A stretch of 64,000 nt of DNA from Massilia sp. IC2-278 (GTDB lineage: Bacteria; Pseudomonadota; Gammaproteobacteria; Burkholderiales; Burkholderiaceae_D), in the NCBI RefSeq assembly GCF_020708045.1, contig NZ_JAJFES010000011.1, positions 1 through 64,000 on the forward strand. Reading direction: 5' to 3'. A program made the position numbers and the translations under genes. The stretch's first letter is position 1. Every line of letters begins with the position of its first letter. Shown piece after piece: positions 8,331-17,296 of the stretch. Under the pieces are notes generated by a model, which worked only from the letters and a program-made list of their open reading frames with translations, searched no databases and had not been told where the DNA came from.

Positions 8331-10348
8331 CTGACTTGGGAAAGTAAGCGCTTCAGGGTCGCGGCGAGATCGGCATCGGCGCGGCGCGGTGCATAGCGCC
8401 AGGCACTGTAGCGGCGCAGGAAGTCCTGCGCGGCGGCCTGCGCGCCCGGCGCCAGCCGGCCCGCCGCGCCGATCCGCTCGGCGTAGGCATGCGGGCCTTC
8501 GTCCGGCGCGCGTGCCAGCCCCAGCCGGGACAGGCGCGTGCACAGGGCCGAGTATAGCGCATCGATCGGATCGATCCCGCGCCGGCGGCGCCAGGTGCGT
8601 ACCAGCAACAACAGAATTGCCAGCGAGGCAAGCCAGGCCGGCAGGCGCCAGTCCAGCAGCGACGACTGCAGCTGCTCGACCATGCCGCGCTGGCGCTGCG
8701 GCGTGTAGTTCAGCACCCACTGGTTCCAGCCATTGTTCATGGCGCCGGCCGCGTAGCGCATCTGCACCAGCCAGGGGTTGGCTTCGCCGTCGATACTCAT
8801 GAAGCGGCCCAGGCCTTCGATGCCGAAGGGCGGGCGCGGCGGCACCGCGCCCTCCAGCCCGCGCTGCACCCGTTCCGGCGCCACCGCCGCGGTCGGGTCG
8901 ATGCGCACCCAGCCGCGCCGCGCCAGCCACACCTCGGCCCAGGCGTGGGCATCGGACTGGCGCACGGTGAGGTAGCCGTCGAGCGGATTCATGTCGCCGC
9001 CCTGGTAGCCGGTGACCACGCGCGCGGGCACGCCGGCGGCGCGCATCAGGAACACAAAGGCGCCGGCGTAATGCTCGCAAAAGCCGGCGCGGCTGCCATA
9101 CAAAAAACCGTCGACGGCGTCCTTGCCGAGCAGCGGCGGGTTCAGGGTGTAGACGTAGTTCTCGGTGCGGAAGCCGCGCAGCACCGATTCGACGCGCCGG
9201 CCCGGGTCGGGGATGGCGCGCAGCTGCAGGCCGGCCATCAGCGCACGCGGATTGCTGTCGGCCGGCAGCTGCAGCCACTGGTCGGCATCCTGCGGCAAGC
9301 CGTCGGCCTGCAGGCGGTAATGGATGAAGGAAGAGACCTGGTAGCGCAGCCGGCTGTCGATCGGCGCCAGGGTCGTCATCTCGACTTCGCCCGACAGCTG
9401 GGCGGCGTTCCCGGTGATCGCCGGCAGGCGTTCGGGCATCTCGAGCGCGAACAGCCAGCGGTTGTTGGCCGGCTCCAGCGTGACTTCGTAGCGCAGCGGC
9501 TCGCCCGCCACCGACAGCGGCAGGCGCCGGTTCACGAGCGCCTGGCGCTGCGCCGGGCCGCGCTGTGCAGGACTGAGCCTGGTCCAGGTGCGGCCGTCGT
9601 AGTCGCCGAGCACCGGGCCGCGCCAGTACAGCTGCTCGCGCTCCGGCGGCGCGCCCTCGAACTTCACGCGGAAGGCGGTTTCCGGCGACTGCGCCAGGTT
9701 CGCCAGCATGCCCGGCGCCATGGTCTCGGACAGGCCCGAACGCGCGCCGTTGGCATCGCCCGGCAGGCCCCAGAGCGGCCCCTGGATGCGCGGGAACAGG
9801 AAGAACAAAGCCAGGGCCACGGGCGCGGCCAGGCCCAGCATGCGCGCGCTCATCCGGAAGCGTTCGCGCAGCGGCGGCACGCTGCCGGTGAACTGGAAGC
9901 TCATCTGGGTGGTGAACAGCAGCAGCACCGAGGCCGACATCAGGAGCGCGGTGGCGATGCCCTGCTCGTAGAAGAAGTTGGTCAGCACCAGGAAGAAGCA
10001 CAGGAAGACCACCACGAACAAGTCGCGCCGCGCATGCATCTCCAGCATCTTGAAGGCCACCAGCAGCACCAGCATGGCAACCCCGGCATCGCGCCCGAGC
10101 AGGGTCTGGTAGGTGTGCATCACGCCGAGCATGGCGCCGGCCGCCAGCGGAATCAGGATCAGGCTGGGCGGCATGCGCTTGCCGCGCAGGGTGATCGCGG
10201 CGCGCCAAGCCAGGGTGGCGCCGCACAGCAGCGAGACCCAGAGCGGCAGGTGCAGGGTATGCGGGACCAGTACCAGCAGCGCGCTGGCGAGCAGCAGCAG
10301 GGTGTCGGCTTTATCGCGCGGCAGGGTAGACAGGCGCGCCAGGTTCAT
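8327..10348 (-). CDS. Membrane transglutaminase-like protein (TgpA / DUF3488 type)
   Basis: The product has 673 residues. Residues about 15-190 hold five or six membrane segments (TgpA N-terminal domain). A periplasmic transglutaminase domain follows with a visible Cys-His-Asp triad: Cys424 in SRAGFCEHYA, His468 in SDAHAWAEVW and Asp484 in WVRIDPTAA. Another membrane segment (about 564-580) precedes a cytoplasmic tail with a DUF4129-like helical part. In Pseudomonas the TgpA periplasmic domain has transglutaminase activity. The gene sits between DUF58 and mltB with 4-base ATGA overlaps on both sides, the classic MoxR-DUF58-transglutaminase cluster. The natural substrate is unknown; an envelope protein is likely. 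Confidence 0.9.
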   Translation of the reverse strand: MNLARLSTLPRDKADTLLLLASALLVLVPHTLHLPLWVSLLCGATLAWRAAITLRGKRMPPSLILIPLAAGAMLGVMHTYQTLLGRDAGVAMLVLLVAFKMLEMHARRDLFVVVFLCFFLVLTNFFYEQGIATALLMSASVLLLFTTQMSFQFTGSVPPLRERFRMSARMLGLAAPVALALFFLFPRIQGPLWGLPGDANGARSGLSETMAPGMLANLAQSPETAFRVKFEGAPPEREQLYWRGPVLGDYDGRTWTRLSPAQRGPAQRQALVNRRLPLSVAGEPLRYEVTLEPANNRWLFALEMPERLPAITGNAAQLSGEVEMTTLAPIDSRLRYQVSSFIHYRLQADGLPQDADQWLQLPADSNPRALMAGLQLRAIPDPGRRVESVLRGFRTENYVYTLNPPLLGKDAVDGFLYGSRAGFCEHYAGAFVFLMRAAGVPARVVTGYQGGDMNPLDGYLTVRQSDAHAWAEVWLARRGWVRIDPTAAVAPERVQRGLEGAVPPRPPFGIEGLGRFMSIDGEANPWLVQMRYAAGAMNNGWNQWVLNYTPQRQRGMVEQLQSSLLDWRLPAWLASLAILLLLVRTWRRRRGIDPIDALYSALCTRLSRLGLARAPDEGPHAYAERIGAAGRLAPGAQAAAQDFLRRYSAWRYAPRRADADLAATLKRLLSQVR

Positions 10349-11382
10349 GGTGCGCCTCCCTGTCCCGGGTTGCCGGGGTTGCCGGGGTTTCCATACAGGG
10401 CCAGGGCGCGCAGGCAGGCCGCCTGGTGCGCCGCGCCATTGCCGGCGTCGTAGCGGTCGGCGCCGACGCGGAAGGCATAGGGCAGGGCGCGGCTTTCCGC
10501 TTCCAGCACCCAGCGCGTCAAGCGCGACAGGCGCGCCTCCAGATCGAGCTGGGCCGGCAGCGCGGCCAGGTCGAGCACCAGTTCGTCGCGCGCGCCGCCT
10601 TCGAAATGCTTGGTGGCGAGCTGGCCGCCCTCGGCCGGGTCGAGGCGCGCGATCTGGCGCCAGGCCAGGCGCCGCATCGAGTCGCCCGGCTGGTAGGGGC
10701 GCACGCCGGCGAAATCGTCGCTGCCGGCCTGGCCCGTGCCGTCGCTGCGCCCGCCCGCCACCTGGGGCAGGGGCGGCGCGCCTTCCTCGGGGAAGGGATA
10801 CACCAGCCCGTGCAGGTCCGGATGCCAGTAGGCCCAGGCGCGGAACAGGCCGAGCGGAAAGCGCGTGCTGAGGGTCAGGCGCGGCGCCGCCAGCCAGCCC
10901 CGGTGTTCGGTCGGCACGGCGATGCGCACGCTCGCGCTGGAGCCGGCCGGCACGTCGGCCACGTGGCGCGGCTCGGCCACGCCGGCGAGGTCGACCCACA
11001 CCGCGTAGCGCGTGCGCGGGCCGGGGTTGGCCAGTTGCAGTTCGAACGGCGCCTCCTGGCCGGAGAACACGTTCGGGGCGCGGCCCGGCGTGAGCACCAG
11101 GTGGGCCAGGTTGCGCCAGGTGAGCACCATGTCGACCAGGGCGCAGGACAGGGCCATGAAGGTGAGGGCATAGCCCAGGCCCAGGTTGTAGTTGATCGAG
11201 CCGATCAGCAGCACCAGGATCAGGGCGCCGAAGCCCAGCCCTGGCCCGGTCGGCAGGATATAGATGCGGCGCTGGCCGAGCAGCAGCGATCCCGTATCGC
11301 GTTCGCGCACCAGGCGGCTGCCCGCCTTGCGGCGCAGCCGGCCAAGGAAGGAGCCCGCGGTGTCTGCCTGTGCCTGCGCCAT
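10345..11382 (-). CDS. DUF58 domain membrane protein
   Basis: The product has 345 residues: two adjacent membrane segments (about 45-90) and a DUF58 domain whose conserved core is visible as DDFAGVRPYQPGDSMRRLAW, followed by a strand with DELVLDLA. The C-terminus ends in a small Gly-Asn-Pro repeat. DUF58 proteins resemble von Willebrand A-type modules and nearly always accompany MoxR ATPases, probably as their substrate or partner. The ATG at 11382 begins 5 bp after the moxR stop, and the TGA overlaps the next start by 4 bases. Biochemical role is unknown. Confidence 0.9.
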   Translation of the reverse strand: MAQAQADTAGSFLGRLRRKAGSRLVRERDTGSLLLGQRRIYILPTGPGLGFGALILVLLIGSINYNLGLGYALTFMALSCALVDMVLTWRNLAHLVLTPGRAPNVFSGQEAPFELQLANPGPRTRYAVWVDLAGVAEPRHVADVPAGSSASVRIAVPTEHRGWLAAPRLTLSTRFPLGLFRAWAYWHPDLHGLVYPFPEEGAPPLPQVAGGRSDGTGQAGSDDFAGVRPYQPGDSMRRLAWRQIARLDPAEGGQLATKHFEGGARDELVLDLAALPAQLDLEARLSRLTRWVLEAESRALPYAFRVGADRYDAGNGAAHQAACLRALALYGNPGNPGNPGQGGAP

Positions 11383-11387
11383 GGCGC

Positions 11388-12308
11388 TTATACCGGCACC
11401 GATTTCTGCAGCTGCAGCACCAGGTCGCGGCTGGCCAGGGCCATGCCTTGCGCCGAGCGCAGCGGACGCAGGCGGTGCGCGCAGACCGGCACCAGCACCG
11501 CCTGGATATCTTCCGGCAGCACGTGGTCGCGGCCTTCGAGCGCGGCCCAGGCGCGCCCGGCCTGGAGCAGGGCCAGGGTGGCGCGTGGCGACAGGCCTTC
11601 GGCGAACAGCGTGCCCTGGCGCGAAGCCTGGGCCAGAGCCTGCACGTAATCCACCAGCGAGGGCGAGGCGTGGATGCGCCGCAGCGCGGCCTGCGCCTCC
11701 ATCAGTTCGGCCGGGCTGGTGGCCGCCTGCAGGGTGCGCAGCATGGCGCGCCGGTCTTCGCCCAGCAGGAGGGCGCGTTCGGCGGCCGGGTCGGGATAGC
11801 CGAGCGAGAGGCACATCAGGAAGCGGTCGAGCTGGGACTCGGGCAGCGGGAAGGTGCCGACCTGGTGCGCCGGGTTTTGCGTGGCGATGACAAAAAAGGG
11901 TTCCGGCAGATCGCGCGTGACGCCGTCGAAGGTGACCTGGCGTTCTTCCATCGCCTCCAGCAGGCCCGATTGCGTTTTCGGCGTAGCGCGGTTGATTTCG
12001 TCGGCCAGCAGCACTTGGGTGAAGATCGGGCCGGGGTGGAACACGAAGCCGTTCTTTTCGCGCTCGTAGACCGAGATGCCGGCCACGTCGGCCGGCAGCA
12101 GGTCGCTGGTGAACTGGACACGGTTGAATTTCAGGCCGAGCGAGAGGGCCAGCGCGTGCGCCAGCGTGGTCTTGCCGACGCCGGGGACGTCCTCGATCAG
12201 CAGGTGGCCGCCGGCCAGCAGGCAGGTAAAGGCCAGCCGCACCTGCTGGTCCTTGCCGACGACGATCTGGCCGACCTGGCGGGCGGCGGCGTGCAATTTG
12301 TTGAACAT
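11388..12308 (-). CDS. MoxR-family AAA+ ATPase
   Basis: The product has 306 residues. The Walker A is VPGVGKTT (41-48), the Walker B is LLADEI (Asp103, Glu104) and the sensor 1 is ATQNP. A C-terminal AAA lid follows. MoxR ATPases act as chaperone-like remodelers of a partner, usually a DUF58/VWA protein encoded next door. The ATG at 12308 (MFNKLHAAARQ) is chosen because earlier in-frame starts add only non-family residues. It is first in a leftward operon with DUF58, the transglutaminase and mltB. Confidence 0.92.
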   Translation of the reverse strand: MFNKLHAAARQVGQIVVGKDQQVRLAFTCLLAGGHLLIEDVPGVGKTTLAHALALSLGLKFNRVQFTSDLLPADVAGISVYEREKNGFVFHPGPIFTQVLLADEINRATPKTQSGLLEAMEERQVTFDGVTRDLPEPFFVIATQNPAHQVGTFPLPESQLDRFLMCLSLGYPDPAAERALLLGEDRRAMLRTLQAATSPAELMEAQAALRRIHASPSLVDYVQALAQASRQGTLFAEGLSPRATLALLQAGRAWAALEGRDHVLPEDIQAVLVPVCAHRLRPLRSAQGMALASRDLVLQLQKSVPV

Positions 12309-12478
12309 GCTTGGGTTCCCATGGTCGAATGGTGCGACGGCCCGGGCGGCATGGTAGATTAGCGATATTGGCAACTATTCTTCCACGCGGGGAGGGCCGT
12401 CCGGATGATTCTATGCGAGAACGGATATTTCCGGTGTATGGATGAGCAGGGCAGTCACCCACGCTTGACGAGCGCACC

Positions 12479-13408
12479 ATGAGCACAGCTATTTTCAGCC
12501 ACCCCGATTGCCTGAAGCACGACATGGGCGACTGGCACCCGGAGTCGCCCGACCGGCTCCAGGCCATCGAGGACCAACTCATCCTGGCTCGGCTCGACGG
12601 CCTGGTCGAACGGCGCCTGGCGCCGCTGGCCGAGGAAATGTCCATCCTGCGCAACCACACGCCGGGCGCGCTGGCGCTGGTGCGCGACCATGTGCCGGTG
12701 GAAGGCGAGTTCTATCCGCTCGACGCCGACACGATTTTGTGCCACGCCAGCTACGGGGCCGCACTGCGCGCTGCCGGCGCGGCCGTGGCGGCGACCGACG
12801 CCGTGATCGCCGGCAGCATCGCCAACGCCTTCTGCTCGGTGCGCCCGCCGGGGCACCACGCCACGCCGAAGGAGCCGATGGGCTTTTGCCTGTTCAATAA
12901 TGTGGCGATCGCGGCGCGCCACGCGCTCGAGGTGCATGGCCTGGCGCGGGTGGCGATCGTCGACTTCGACGTCCACCATGGCAACGGCACGGCCGACGCT
13001 TTCCGGGGCGACCCGCGGGTGCTGATGGCGAGCTTTTTCCAGCATCCTTTCTATCCGTATTCCGAACCGGAGCCGATCACGGCCACCAGCGTGAATGTAC
13101 CGGTGGCGGCGCGCAGCGGCGGCGATGTGGTGCGCGACGTGGTCCGCGACCAGTGGCTGCCGGCCCTGCACGCGTTCCGGCCGCAGATGATCTTCATCTC
13201 CGCCGGCTTCGACGCCCACCGCGACGACGACATGGGCGGCATGGACCTGGTCGAGGCGGATTATGCGTGGATCACGCGCGAGGTGATGGCGGTGGCCAGG
13301 GAGCATGCGCAGGGAAGGATCGTCAGTTGCCTGGAGGGGGGGTATGACTTGTCGTCGCTGGGGCGCAGCGTGGTGGCGCATCTGAAGGTGCTGGCCGAGC
13401 TGGACTAG
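12479..13408 (+). CDS. Histone-deacetylase-superfamily amidohydrolase (class II type)
   Basis: The product has 309 residues with the complete deacetylase active site: His126-His127 in RPPGHHA, zinc ligands Asp164 and His166 in VDFDVHHGNG, Asp245 in SAGFDAH, and Tyr289 in EGGYD. The motifs fit the class II/acetylpolyamine-amidohydrolase-like bacterial branch. The substrate could be acetyl-lysine on proteins or an acetylated small amine; the sequence does not decide. It is transcribed divergently from moxR with about 170 bp between them and appears monocistronic, being followed by a REP pair. Confidence 0.9.
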   Translation: MSTAIFSHPDCLKHDMGDWHPESPDRLQAIEDQLILARLDGLVERRLAPLAEEMSILRNHTPGALALVRDHVPVEGEFYPLDADTILCHASYGAALRAAGAAVAATDAVIAGSIANAFCSVRPPGHHATPKEPMGFCLFNNVAIAARHALEVHGLARVAIVDFDVHHGNGTADAFRGDPRVLMASFFQHPFYPYSEPEPITATSVNVPVAARSGGDVVRDVVRDQWLPALHAFRPQMIFISAGFDAHRDDDMGGMDLVEADYAWITREVMAVAREHAQGRIVSCLEGGYDLSSLGRSVVAHLKVLAELD

Positions 13409-13451
13409 CACCAATCCTAGCCGCTGATGCCGCATTGGTGACGGCTTCGAC

Positions 13452-13480
13452 CGTACGGTGGGCACTCCGTGCCCACGCGG
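13452..13480 (+). repeat. GTAG-type REP hairpin (GTAC variant)
   Basis: CGTACGGTGGGCAC, loop, GTGCCCACGCGG. The GTAG tetranucleotide is changed to GTAC. Faces the copy at 13621-13649. Confidence 0.7.
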
Positions 13481-13620
13481 TTACGTGCGTGTCCTTGAAC
13501 CGTTGGCCGTTAATGCTCGCTCCGCGGCTTTTATCCTCGACGATACGTTAGCGAGATGCTTTTGATACGCCGGCGTGGTGCATCGTTATCGAATAGAGGA
13601 TGCCAACATTGATCGTCGTT

Positions 13621-13649
13621 CCGCGTGGGCACAGGGTGCCCACCTTACG
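13621..13649 (-). repeat. GTAG-type REP hairpin
   Basis: On the minus strand it reads CGTAAGGTGGGCAC, loop, GTGCCCACGCGG. Second half of the inverted pair. Confidence 0.7.
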
Positions 13650-13747
13650 ATCGCGCCTGCCAACATTATCGGTAGCCGCACGACTCATCTTGCACTGGCG
13701 TTAACACCACACATCCACAAACCATCCTCGTCCTTTCACGTGTGCAA

Positions 13748-13776
13748 TTGACACTCATACATACGCGGCATACAGT
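13748..13776 (+). promoter_or_regulatory. Sigma70-type promoter for the hydrolase-like gene cluster
   Basis: A perfect -35 box TTGACA (13748-13753) and a -10 box TACAGT (13771-13776) are separated by exactly 17 bp. They lie about 90 bp before the GTG start at 13864. It is the best housekeeping-type promoter I see in the window. Confidence 0.65.
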
Positions 13777-13863
13777 CAGCCCAGCCGTAACAAGCGGCTG
13801 CGCCTGCGTCAGCCGGCAGCGATGGCGACCGAAACAGGCGTCCACTCAGACAAGGAGGAGATT

Positions 13864-14742
13864 GTGAAGAAAGCACTTCAAATGGCCATGGCGCTCTGCC
13901 TGATGGCCGCATCCGGCATTGCGGCGGCGGCCAACTACACGCTGTGGATCAACGGCCGCACCGGCGGCGGGGTGGTCGGCAACTACAACAGCTTCACCTA
14001 CTGGGGCCCCGGCACCACGGCGGCCGGCGTCAACAAGAAGTCGGTCAACTGGGACGGCCGCAGCAGCATCGCTTCGCAAAGCGGCAAGATCCGCGACGCG
14101 CTCGACTGCTTCTGCACCGGCGGCAACTGGTGCTACATCGCCACCCACAGCGCCGGCGATTTGATCCTCGGCTATACCCTGGCCAACTACGGCGGCTCGG
14201 CGCGCGTCAAGAAGAACGCCAGCGCCAACGCATCCGGCGTGTGCGGCAATACCGACGGCAGCTCGCAGACCGGCTGGAACATCAAGTGGGTGCGCGCGGC
14301 ATCGGGCGCGGGCGGCGGCTCGGAACTGTCGGACGTCGGCTCCTGGGCCGTGTCGGAACCTCTGGTCAAGGACCTGAAGACCACCACCGCGCGCGCCATG
14401 TACAACCACAACACCACCCACAACATCTGGTTCTACATGTACGCCGGCGCCAAGGGCACCGCCTATTCCGGCATCCTGCCGGGCCAGGACGACGAAGCCG
14501 TGGCCTACCACAGCACCGGCGGCGTGGCCGGCACCTCGGGCGGCTCCTACTGCAACCCGAGCGACTGGCTGTGCAACGACCTGACCCTGGGCACGGCGGC
14601 CAACGAAGGCGGCTCGGCCAAGTGGAACTTCCACTCGGTCAGCTTCCGCGACGATGCCGAGGCCTATAACCACTACGCGAACGGCAACTGGGGCGGCATC
14701 GTCGGTGTCGTGCGCAATGCCGTGGTGAACAGTGCCCTCTGA
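13864..14742 (+). CDS. Secreted hydrolase-like protein, paralogue 1
   Basis: The product has 292 residues and a signal peptide (about 1-23). A GTG start at 13864 is chosen because AAGGAGG (13852-13858) sits at ideal distance and the signal peptide begins there; the upstream ATG at 13822 adds an unsuitable acidic N-terminus. The mature part opens NYTLWINGRTGGG and carries a nucleophile-elbow-like motif, ATHSAGD (Ser96), later GQDDE (Asp209-Asp210) and candidate histidines (216, 257, 270). This suggests an alpha/beta hydrolase with Ser-Asp-His, but the usual first Gly of GxSxG is Thr. Six cysteines (82, 84, 90, 127, 230, 237) are shared with the paralogue at 16168. Family not recognised. Confidence 0.75.
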   Translation: MKKALQMAMALCLMAASGIAAAANYTLWINGRTGGGVVGNYNSFTYWGPGTTAAGVNKKSVNWDGRSSIASQSGKIRDALDCFCTGGNWCYIATHSAGDLILGYTLANYGGSARVKKNASANASGVCGNTDGSSQTGWNIKWVRAASGAGGGSELSDVGSWAVSEPLVKDLKTTTARAMYNHNTTHNIWFYMYAGAKGTAYSGILPGQDDEAVAYHSTGGVAGTSGGSYCNPSDWLCNDLTLGTAANEGGSAKWNFHSVSFRDDAEAYNHYANGNWGGIVGVVRNAVVNSAL

Positions 14743-16006
14743 GCGTCCACAGGGCCGCCCGGGCGGCGGCCCGTCTTTCCTGCGCCGCTGGCTGCCGTTG
14801 GCGCTGCTGGCGGTGCTGGTCGCGGCCGTCGCCTGGCTGGCCTGGCGCGGGCCGGGCGAGGCTGCGGCGCCGGCCGCCGTTACGCAGGGGGCGCCTTCTC
14901 CGCAAGGGCCGCAGTTCTTCGGCCAGGTCGAGGGCCAGCCGGCGCAGCCGTCCGCCGCCGAGCGCGCCCGGCGCCGCCAGCAACTGATCGAGCACGTGCA
15001 ACTGACGGATCACACCTATTGCAGCTACCTCGAAGGCAGCAAGTACCCGGCCGGCTCCCGGCCGATGTCGCAGAATCCCGATCAGGCCTACCCGAACAAG
15101 CCGGTTACCGAAATGACGCCAATGCGGACAAGCGATCGCAACAGCGACCCCAACATCCTGCTGCAGACCTCGCAGTCGCGCGTCTACATGGCGGCCAACG
15201 AGTCGGTCGCCTTTTCGCTGCGCGCGGTGGCGCCCGACGGCACGCTGGTGCCGCTGGTGGTCACGCGCGCCGTGGCCGCCGGATTGATGACGACCGGCGC
15301 GCGCCCGACCGCCCAGGTGGCGCTGGCCTTTGCCGACGATGGCGGCGGCGCCGACCCGGTGGCCGGCGACGGCGCCTTTGCCGCCGTGCTCACGCCGGCC
15401 CAGACCGGACTGGCCGGCTTCCACGGCACCATCCGCACCGAGGTGCGCTATACGGCCGGCGGGAAGAACGGCGCGCTGATCTTCGACGTCATCTATTCGC
15501 CCAAGCTGCCGGCGGTATGGGCCGGGCCGCCGCGCGAAGTCGTGGCCGACGGCTCGCTCGCCTTTGTGCTGCGCGCCGACGTGCGCACGCCGGGACGCTA
15601 TGTGGTGACCGGGCGCATCGACGATGCCAAAGGGCGTCCGTTCGCGCTGGCCACCTTCAACGAGGTGCTGGGGCCGGGACCGAACGACATCAAGCTGGCC
15701 GTGTTCGGCAAGCTGATGCACGACGGCGCGCCGGCCCTGCCGCTCACGCTGCGCGACGTCGACGGCTACCTGCTGAAGGAAAACACCGACCCCGACCGCG
15801 AGCTGATGCCGCGCCTGGAAGGGCCGGTGCTGAAGAGCCGGACGCAGTCGCTGGACGGCATCTCGGATGCCGAGGCCGGCGGCGAGGAACGCGAGCGCTA
15901 CCTGGCCGAGTTCGGCAAGGACCGCAAGCTGGCGCGCGACAGCCTGGCCGCCTTCGATCCGTCGCAACCGCTGCCGCCGAGCGAGTGCGGGACGCCGGCG
16001 CGCTAG
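14732..16006 (+). CDS. Membrane-anchored periplasmic protein with Ig-like domain, unknown function
   Basis: The product has 424 residues. A GTG start at 14732 overlaps the end of paralogue 1 by 11 bases, indicating coupled expression. Residues about 19-38 form one membrane anchor, then a Pro/Ala-rich linker. The body is predicted extracytoplasmic. A stretch reading FADDGGGADPVAGDGAF matches the calcium-style loop seen in choice-of-anchor/Ig-like exported domains. There is no catalytic motif I recognise. The position between two secreted hydrolase-like paralogues suggests a partner role such as chaperone, inhibitor or anchor, comparable in layout to lipase-foldase pairs. That comparison is inference from topology only. 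Confidence 0.65.
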   Translation: MPSERPQGRPGGGPSFLRRWLPLALLAVLVAAVAWLAWRGPGEAAAPAAVTQGAPSPQGPQFFGQVEGQPAQPSAAERARRRQQLIEHVQLTDHTYCSYLEGSKYPAGSRPMSQNPDQAYPNKPVTEMTPMRTSDRNSDPNILLQTSQSRVYMAANESVAFSLRAVAPDGTLVPLVVTRAVAAGLMTTGARPTAQVALAFADDGGGADPVAGDGAFAAVLTPAQTGLAGFHGTIRTEVRYTAGGKNGALIFDVIYSPKLPAVWAGPPREVVADGSLAFVLRADVRTPGRYVVTGRIDDAKGRPFALATFNEVLGPGPNDIKLAVFGKLMHDGAPALPLTLRDVDGYLLKENTDPDRELMPRLEGPVLKSRTQSLDGISDAEAGGEERERYLAEFGKDRKLARDSLAAFDPSQPLPPSECGTPAR

Positions 16007-16167
16007 TGCAAACCTGAGCCATGCCTGCGCCAGGGTGGAGGCGTTTCGATGCCGCCACCCGTTGCTGCGCGCTGTTCGGTATCCTTCCCACGACGCCCAC
16101 GCTGCGCGCGATTGACGCAGCGCCTCCCACGTTGTTCGATGGCCGTTACAACAACACGGAGGAAGAC

Positions 16168-17061
16168 ATGGGACGTCCTGCACGCGGTTCGCGTCAACTC
16201 GCACTTGCGCTGTGCCTGCCCGGCATGCTTGCCGCCGGCGTGGCCAGCGCCACCAACTACACCCTGTGGGTCCACGGCCGCACCGGCGGCGGCGCCATCG
16301 GCAACTACAATGATTTCGCCTACTTCGGCCCGAACGCCACGCCGGCCGGCGTCAACAAGAAGTCGGTCAACTGGGACGGCAGGAGCGGCATCGCCTCGCA
16401 AAGCGGCTACGTCCGCAATGCGCTGGACTGCTTCTGCACCGGGCAGAACTGGTGCTACATCGCCGTCCACAGCGCCGGCGACATGCTGGTCGGCTATACC
16501 CTGGCCAACTACGGCGGCTCGGCGCGGCCGGTGACCAACGGCCAGGCGAATGGCGCCGGCGTGTGCACCGGGACCGGCGGCAGCCAGGCCGGCTGGAACA
16601 TCCGCTGGGTACGCGTGGCGGCCGGTTCCGCCGGCGGCAGCGAGCTGGCCGACATCGGCGCCTGGGTCACGAGCGAACCGCTGGCCCAGCAGCACAAGGT
16701 GGCCACCGCGCGTGCGCTCTACAACCACAACGATACGCGCAACATCTGGTTCTACATGTACGCGGGCGCAAACGGCACCCTGTACTCGTTCGCGCTGCCG
16801 GGGCAGGACGACGAGGTGGTGGCTTACCATAGTTCGGGAGGTGCGTCGGGGAGCTCGGGCAGTTCGCTGTGCAATCCGGGCGACTGGTTCTGCAACGACC
16901 TGAGCCTGGGCGCCGGCAACAACCAGGGCGGGCGGCCGAAGTGGGCGTATCACTCGGTGGTGCTCCGCGACGATGGGGAGGATTACGGGCACTACACGGG
17001 GCGGAACTGGGGCGGGATCACGTCGGTGCTGCGGCGGGATATGGAGAATCTGGCGCGGTGA
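16168..17061 (+). CDS. Secreted hydrolase-like protein, paralogue 2
   Basis: The product has 297 residues, roughly two-thirds identical by eye to the 13864 gene over the mature region. It has a signal peptide (about 1-28, ending ASA), the same opening NYTLWVHGRTGGG, the elbow motif AVHSAGD (Ser102), GQDDE, and all six cysteines in the same spacing (first three at 88, 90, 96). The ATG at 16168 follows a CGGAGGAAG box. An earlier in-frame start would add about 49 residues before the signal peptide and is rejected. It is separated from the membrane-anchored partner by 161 bp, so it may have its own promoter. This looks like a local duplication retaining all key residues. Confidence 0.75.
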   Translation: MGRPARGSRQLALALCLPGMLAAGVASATNYTLWVHGRTGGGAIGNYNDFAYFGPNATPAGVNKKSVNWDGRSGIASQSGYVRNALDCFCTGQNWCYIAVHSAGDMLVGYTLANYGGSARPVTNGQANGAGVCTGTGGSQAGWNIRWVRVAAGSAGGSELADIGAWVTSEPLAQQHKVATARALYNHNDTRNIWFYMYAGANGTLYSFALPGQDDEVVAYHSSGGASGSSGSSLCNPGDWFCNDLSLGAGNNQGGRPKWAYHSVVLRDDGEDYGHYTGRNWGGITSVLRRDMENLAR

Positions 17062-17102
17062 AGCAAGCACGAGCAACGATGTGATCTGGCTGCAGCGGCA
17101 AC

Positions 17103-17155
17103 CGTACGGTGGGGTCATTGATGCCGGGGGCATCAGTGACAAAGTGCCCACGCGG
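17103..17155 (+). repeat. REP hairpin with extended stem
   Basis: It begins CGTACGGTGGGG and ends GTGCCCACGCGG. The apex carries an additional near-perfect stem (CATTGATGCC with GGCATCAGTG). It faces the copy at 17297-17340. Confidence 0.55.
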
Positions 17156-17296
17156 AAGCCTGCGCGGTGTTAGCGCTCATCGCTGTCGAAACGTGCGAAT
17201 GATGCCGGCGTATCGGAAGCGCATTGTTAGCGCCTCGATTCGTCGCAAGCGTATCGAGCGACGCCTCGCTGCAGCGGACTGCGGACGGGCACGTAA

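Larger units (their letters stand above)
13409..13747. other. Intergenic region with an inverted REP pair
   Basis: It holds two facing REP hairpins (13452-13480 and 13621-13649) separated by about 140 bp. That spacer shares fragments with the spacer of the pair at 17103-17340, for example GATACGCCGGCGT here against ATGCCGGCGTATC there. No gene is seen. Confidence 0.6.

Noticed and set aside
8331-10226. A 1033-codon minus-strand frame fusing mltB to sequence inside the transglutaminase gene
   Set aside because: Only the part from 8330 downwards has a signal peptide and lytic transglycosylase motifs; the extension is the wrong frame of the transglutaminase gene.
12455-13465. Minus-strand open frame opposite the deacetylase gene
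   Set aside because: No recognisable motif; His/Arg-rich translation typical of GC-rich antisense frames, and the plus strand has the full deacetylase active site.
14732-16006. Calling the membrane-anchored protein a lipase foldase
   Set aside because: Only the anchor and gene order are similar; I cannot see the foldase RxxFDY motif, so the comparison is kept as inference.
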